Source: DASQDN01 sp035630195
Lineage (GTDB): Bacteria; Acidobacteriota; Terriglobia; Bryobacterales; Bryobacteraceae
Assembly (NCBI GenBank): GCA_035630195.1
Contig: DASQLD010000027.1
Location: 1-7,086, forward strand
DNA: 7,086 nucleotides
Direction: 5' to 3'
Shown here: piece by piece, positions 6,157-7,086 of the stretch
How positions within the stretch are numbered: the first letter of the stretch is position 1
Layout of the letters: every line of letters starts with the position of its first letter
Position numbers and translations under genes: made by a program
The notes under the pieces: model-generated
What the model saw: the letters and a program-made list of their open reading frames with translations, nothing else
Databases searched by the model: none
What the model was told of the DNA's origin: nothing

Positions 6157-6930
6157 ATGTCAGCAAACACCATTACTACAAGAGATAAAGTCGCCGTTAT
6201 TACGGGCGCGGGAAGCGGAATTGGCCGAGCGGCGAGTCTTGCGCTACAAGGAGCGGGTTACGCGGTAGTGCTCGCCGGGCGCACTGAATCGAAGTTGGAA
6301 GACACGGCGTCACTGGCGGTAAAGGGGGGCGGAAGGATGCTGGTTCTCCCCACAGACGTGAGTAATCCCGAGTCGGTGCGATCGCTTTTTCAGGCCACCG
6401 AAGAGGCGTTTGGGCGGGTCGATGTCCTGTTCAACAATGCCGGTGTATCAGCGCCTGGCATCCCAATGGAAGATCTTACCTACGAGCAATGGAATACGGT
6501 TATCGGAGCGAATCTCACGGGACCGTTTCTATGCGCGCAGGAAGCGATTCGAGTGATGAAAAACCAGGACCCGAGAGGTGGGCGCATCATTAACAATGGG
6601 TCGATTTCCGCGCATGCGCCCCGTCCCAGATCGGCTCCCTATACGGCGACCAAGCATGCGATCACGGGTCTGACGAAATCCATCTCCCTTGACTGCCGAG
6701 AGTATGACATCGCTTGCGGACAGATCGACATCGGTAACGCCGCGACGGAGATGACAGAGCGGATGACGGGAGGCGTGCCGCAGGCGAATGGAACGACTAT
6801 GGTCGAACCTCGCATGGATGTACAAAATGTCGCTCAGGCCGTTCTCTATATGGCGAATCTTCCCCTTGACGCCAATGTGCTGTTCATGACTGTAATGGCG
6901 ACGAAGATGCCATTCACCGGCCGCGGTTGA
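6157..6930 (+). CDS. SDR family NAD(P)-dependent oxidoreductase (classical)
   Basis: The 257-residue length is typical of classical short-chain dehydrogenases/reductases. The Rossmann cofactor motif TGAGSGIG is at 16-23, NNAG at 93-96, and the catalytic tetrad is complete: N119, S149, Y162 and K166 (YTATK). Arginine 42, just after the second strand (AGRTE), suggests a preference for NADP(H), but this is inference. There is no signal peptide, so the enzyme is cytoplasmic. It starts 3 bp after the amidohydrolase stop with no clear Shine-Dalgarno site, which fits translational coupling. The C terminus (VMATKMPFTGRG) looks like the natural end of this SDR group, so the adjacent transposase has not truncated it. 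It could reduce a carbonyl or oxidise an alcohol in the same pathway as the hydrolase; the substrate is not evident. Confidence 0.92.
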   Translation: MSANTITTRDKVAVITGAGSGIGRAASLALQGAGYAVVLAGRTESKLEDTASLAVKGGGRMLVLPTDVSNPESVRSLFQATEEAFGRVDVLFNNAGVSAPGIPMEDLTYEQWNTVIGANLTGPFLCAQEAIRVMKNQDPRGGRIINNGSISAHAPRPRSAPYTATKHAITGLTKSISLDCREYDIACGQIDIGNAATEMTERMTGGVPQANGTTMVEPRMDVQNVAQAVLYMANLPLDANVLFMTVMATKMPFTGRG

Positions 6931-6946
6931 TCGAACCAGCCATAAT

Positions 6947-7086
6947 CTAGTCTCCCGTTTCTAAAGTCTCTTTATATTTATTGACCTTACGAATGATCTT
7001 GCTGGCACTGGCGACCCACTGAAATGGTTGTGGATTGCGATTGTAGTGCCGGACATAGTCCTTGATTGTCCTGATCAGGTCACGTA
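6947..7086 (-). CDS. IS630-family transposase, C-terminal end, partial
   Basis: On the minus strand the frame is open from the right edge to TAG (complement of 6947-6949), giving 45 visible residues plus a stop. The peptide includes DLIRTIKDYVRHYNRNPQPF followed by QWVASASKIIRKV. This matches the close of IS630/DDE_3 transposases (D-L-x-x-x-I-x-x-[YF]-[IV]-x-x-[YH]-N-x-x-P-x-P-F-x-W-x-x-x-x-x-x-I). The DDE catalytic residues and the helix-turn-helix would lie outside the window, so intactness cannot be judged. The gene is convergent with the SDR gene, with 16 bp between the stops. Confidence 0.8.
   Translation of the reverse strand, partial: RDLIRTIKDYVRHYNRNPQPFQWVASASKIIRKVNKYKETLETGD
6948..7086 (-). 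mobile_element. Right end of a probable IS630-family insertion sequence (partial)
   Basis: The transposase fragment implies an insertion sequence running off the right edge. CTAG at 6947-6950 matches the known IS630 target, in which the central TA is duplicated, so the element boundary is most simply placed at or just after 6948-6949. The terminal inverted repeat would start near GTCTCCCGTTTC (6950-6961). It cannot be confirmed because the other end is not in the window. Confidence 0.5.

Noticed and set aside
6157..6930. SDR gene truncated by the adjacent insertion sequence
   Set aside because: The length, the catalytic tetrad and the natural-looking C terminus show a complete gene; the element lies beyond the stop codon.

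Overview
The window looks like a piece of an Acidobacteriota chromosome, most probably from the Solibacteraceae/Bryobacterales. The main evidence is a secreted protein with the TIGR03437-type C-terminal domain, which is heavily expanded in Solibacter-like genomes. A DUF1553 (PSD1-type)/DUF1501 gene pair and a DUF481 outer-membrane protein fit the same lineage. This assignment rests on recognising families by eye, not on a database search.

Layout: (1) Bases 3-86 hold the last 27 codons of a DUF1553-type protein. Its stop overlaps the start of a complete Tat-exported DUF1501 protein (83-1477) in an ATGA junction. After 85 bp comes a Sec-exported protein with a TIGR03437-like domain (1563-2882). 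(2) A 152-bp gap (2883-3034) between convergent genes carries two strong inverted-repeat structures; the larger has a perfect 12-bp inner stem and a 9-bp outer stem. (3) A small helical protein of unknown function is encoded on the minus strand (3035-3277). Its only good promoter-like motif, an extended -10, lies so close to the ATG that the mRNA would be almost leaderless. (4) A tight plus-strand cluster follows: a DUF481 beta-barrel protein (3366 or 3336 to 4427), a signal-peptide-bearing YtcJ-type amidohydrolase starting at GTG (4444-6153), and a classical SDR oxidoreductase (6157-6930). The gaps are 16 and 3 bp, so this is very likely one operon. (5) At the right edge, on the minus strand, is the C-terminal end of an IS630-family transposase (6947 to beyond the window), ending 16 bp from the SDR stop.

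How the genes may work together: the left cluster is a cell-envelope or periplasmic set of DUF1553, DUF1501 and a secreted Solibacter-type protein. Its biochemistry is not established. The right operon pairs an outer-membrane protein with a probably periplasmic metal-dependent hydrolase and a cytoplasmic NAD(P)H oxidoreductase. A small catabolic route (uptake or surface step, hydrolysis, redox step) is possible, but the substrate cannot be read from the sequence.

I found no CRISPR array, tRNA, rRNA, defence system or convincing new system. The most unusual signals are the paired hairpins at 2917-3016, the nearly leaderless small gene, and the transposase stop codon lying in a CTAG that matches the known IS630 target.
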